Program-made: the position numbers and the translations under genes
The notes under the pieces: model-generated
What the model saw: the letters and a program-made list of their open reading frames with translations, nothing else
What the model was told of the DNA's origin: nothing
Database searches by the model: none
Assembly (NCBI GenBank): GCA_016206285.1
Contig: JACQRW010000013.1
Coordinates: 1-37,052, forward strand
DNA length: 37,052 bases
Direction of reading: 5' to 3'
Origin: Candidatus Sungiibacteriota bacterium
GTDB taxonomy: Bacteria > Patescibacteriota > Minisyncoccia > Sungbacterales > HO2-52-23
In this document: positions 35,684 through 37,052 of the stretch, in pieces
Layout: each line of letters starts with the position of its first letter
Position numbering within the stretch: position 1 is the first letter of the stretch

Positions 35684-36220
35684 ATGATTTTGCTAGTTGA
35701 TCAAGATGGTTGTATTTCTGATATTGAAAATGGATTTTTGTCGAAATGGAAAGAGATATATCCCGATGAGTTCTATGTTCCAGTCAAGCAGAGAACGACT
35801 CATATGATTATAGATCAGTATCCTTTAGCTCTGAGGCAGAAGGTAAAATCTATATATCACGCTCCCGGTTTCTTTCTTGAATTAAAACCAATGGCTGGCG
35901 CAGTAGAAGCACTGAGGGAGATGGCATCTCTGAATTTAGATGTAAGAATTTGTACAAGCCCACTCTATCATTATCAGAATTGTCTTGTTGAGAAATATAA
36001 ATGGGTAGAGCTGTATTTTGGTTTAGAGTACACTAAAAAGATTATTCTTACACAAGACAAGACCATCGTTCGAGGAAATTATCTCATCGACGATAGTCCA
36101 TATATTTCAGGTATTTGTCTGCCAGAATGGGAGCATATACTATTTGATGCTCCTTATAACAGAGGAGGTGATCTAAAGAGATTGACATGGACAAATTGGA
36201 AACAGGTACTTTCTTTCTAA
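35684..36220 (+). CDS. 5'(3')-deoxyribonucleotidase-like HAD protein
   Basis: A 178-aa HAD-fold phosphatase of the NT5C type, which removes phosphate from (deoxy)nucleoside monophosphates. Motif I is LVDQDGCISD, where the family has DMDG; motif II ICTSPL; the Lys region follows in LVEKYKW; motif III/IV is YLIDDSPYI. It ends in the expected TWTNWKQVLSF. It starts with AGGAGG 5 nt before the ATG and has a consensus promoter and a terminator, so it is an independent, probably well expressed gene. Confidence 0.88.
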   Translation: MILLVDQDGCISDIENGFLSKWKEIYPDEFYVPVKQRTTHMIIDQYPLALRQKVKSIYHAPGFFLELKPMAGAVEALREMASLNLDVRICTSPLYHYQNCLVEKYKWVELYFGLEYTKKIILTQDKTIVRGNYLIDDSPYISGICLPEWEHILFDAPYNRGGDLKRLTWTNWKQVLSF

Positions 36221-36235
36221 AGTAGAACTAAACAT

Positions 36236-36268
36236 AAAAGACCGTGTGGATTAAACACGGTCAATTTT
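36236..36268. terminator. Bidirectional intrinsic terminator
   Basis: GACCGTGT and ACACGGTC form an 8-bp stem between converging genes, with AAAA before and AATTTT after, so either direction could use it. Confidence 0.75.
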
Positions 36269-36281
36269 GTAATTCCACAGA

Positions 36282-36968
36282 TTATATATGAGACTGATTC
36301 GTAAAAATTTCCCCTATATGAATTTCATGAAATGTGTCAACAATGACATCTGCAAGATTAAGTTTATCTCTTGCGTGTGTAGTAGTCAGAGCAATACAGA
36401 GCATATCTGCATTTTTTGCAGCAAGTATGCCGTTGGGAGAATCCTCGATTACCACACATTCATCTGGCACAGCACCAACCCGGTGGGCAGCATATAAAAA
36501 TATTGCGGGGTCTGGCTTAGATTTATGCTGTACATCCGCTATAGTGAAGATTTTTCCTCTGAAAATTTCAGATAGTCCTAATTTTCTATCAACAATAGCA
36601 AGTAGTTCATTGTCTGAGGCAGTTGCAATACATGTGCGAATATTTTTTTCTATCAGAGCGGTATGAAATTTTTTAAAGCCCCCCATGAAATCAATCCGTG
36701 TTGCGTACGCTTCCGCAAGAATTTTTCTACGTTCCTCTAGTAACCCCTCGATACTTTCCTTAAGAGTATATATCTTTTTTAATATGGCGGTAGATTCGCG
36801 AAGACCCTTACCTATAACGATTGATATCACTTCCTCGCGTTTATAGTGTATACCCCTCCTATAAAAAAACTCTGTGTCGGCTATATCAAAGATCGCTTCG
36901 CTATTTATGATAACGCCGTCTAAATCAAAGATGGCAACTTTCTTTTTTAAGGATCCGTTTTGAAACAT
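36282..36968 (-). CDS. HAD-family phosphatase / beta-phosphoglucomutase-like
   Basis: A 228-aa HAD subfamily IA hydrolase. Motif I VAIFDLDGVIINSE (nucleophile Asp), motif II TCIATASDN, Lys in SKPDPAIF and motif III/IV VVIEDSPNGILAAKNADM are all present. The helical cap (about 30-95) fits beta-phosphoglucomutase or phosphoglycolate phosphatase relatives; the substrate is not decided. An AAGGAG lies 7 nt before the ATG. A TTGACA near the window end (minus strand, about 37038-37043) may be its -35. Confidence 0.9.
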   Translation of the reverse strand: MFQNGSLKKKVAIFDLDGVIINSEAIFDIADTEFFYRRGIHYKREEVISIVIGKGLRESTAILKKIYTLKESIEGLLEERRKILAEAYATRIDFMGGFKKFHTALIEKNIRTCIATASDNELLAIVDRKLGLSEIFRGKIFTIADVQHKSKPDPAIFLYAAHRVGAVPDECVVIEDSPNGILAAKNADMLCIALTTTHARDKLNLADVIVDTFHEIHIGEIFTNQSHI

Positions 36969-37052
36969 ATCTTATCTCCTTTGTGACAGCTACTCCCGTT
37001 TCTTGGTATATGAGTAGATTTACATAAAAATTACTTTTTGTCAATGTTTTAG

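Noticed and set aside
1-37052. CRISPR array, IS element or prophage
   Set aside because: No regularly spaced repeats, no transposase or phage structural genes. The only mobile-type signals are short palindromic elements and the GIY-YIG gene.

Overview
The window looks like the chromosome of a Patescibacteria (Candidate Phyla Radiation) bacterium, probably Parcubacteria/Paceibacteria-like. Reasons: closely packed short operons; an archaeal-type AspRS; a DUF5654 protein; a small GIY-YIG nuclease; two orphan type IV pilins; a D-aminoacylase-like amidohydrolase; many small lineage-specific proteins; and many short palindromic or A/T repeats, some inside genes. TGA is used as a stop (e.g. fmt), so the standard bacterial code applies. 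The organism name is an inference; no rRNA is present.

Layout. 0-8.1 kb: a Xer recombinase, then a minus-strand block with an EnvC-like M23 hydrolase, gltX and the peptidoglycan operon murD-ftsW-murG. 8.2-13.5 kb: a D-aminoacylase-like enzyme, lemA, def and fmt, with small unknown genes between. 13.6-16.6 kb: a membrane protein followed 6 nt later by a membrane-anchored two-domain Clp-type AAA+ protein. 16.6-19.7 kb: a FecR protein overlapping a CHASE2-adenylate cyclase gene, a likely second-messenger module. 19.7-25.7 kb: an MBL hydrolase, two pilins, a NUDIX hydrolase, a PemK/MazF toxin overlapping an aldehyde dehydrogenase, a PQ-loop-like membrane protein, a histidine phosphatase variant and a truncated RhuM gene. 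25.7-27.5 kb: tRNA-Ser(GGA) overlapping a GIY-YIG gene, htpX and an orphan response regulator. 27.6-32.3 kb: the scpA-scpB-dacA-mraY operon and, divergently, aspS. 32.4-37 kb: a HIT protein, a GAF histidine kinase, a GNAT protein with a conserved tail after its stop, a 49-aa protein, a deoxynucleotidase-like protein and a HAD phosphatase.

Together murD, ftsW, murG, mraY, dacA and the M23 protein show that this cell makes and remodels peptidoglycan. def and fmt give formyl-methionine initiation. Recognisable promoters use TTGAca with a TATACT -10. Several lie so close to the ATG that the mRNA should be leaderless, while other genes carry a strong AGGAGG.

The most unusual features are: (1) a possible small RNA, with promoter, cUUCGg hairpin and terminator, antisense to the 3' end of the lone PemK/MazF toxin gene; (2) a GIY-YIG gene whose stop codon lies inside tRNA-Ser and which is flanked by a second, palindrome-interrupted copy of the tRNA 5' end; (3) palindromic elements inserted in frame in protein-coding genes, the clearest an 80-bp element with a TTTA duplication in the AAA+ gene; (4) a conserved peptide in frame after the GNAT stop codon, paralogous to a 49-aa gene on the other side.
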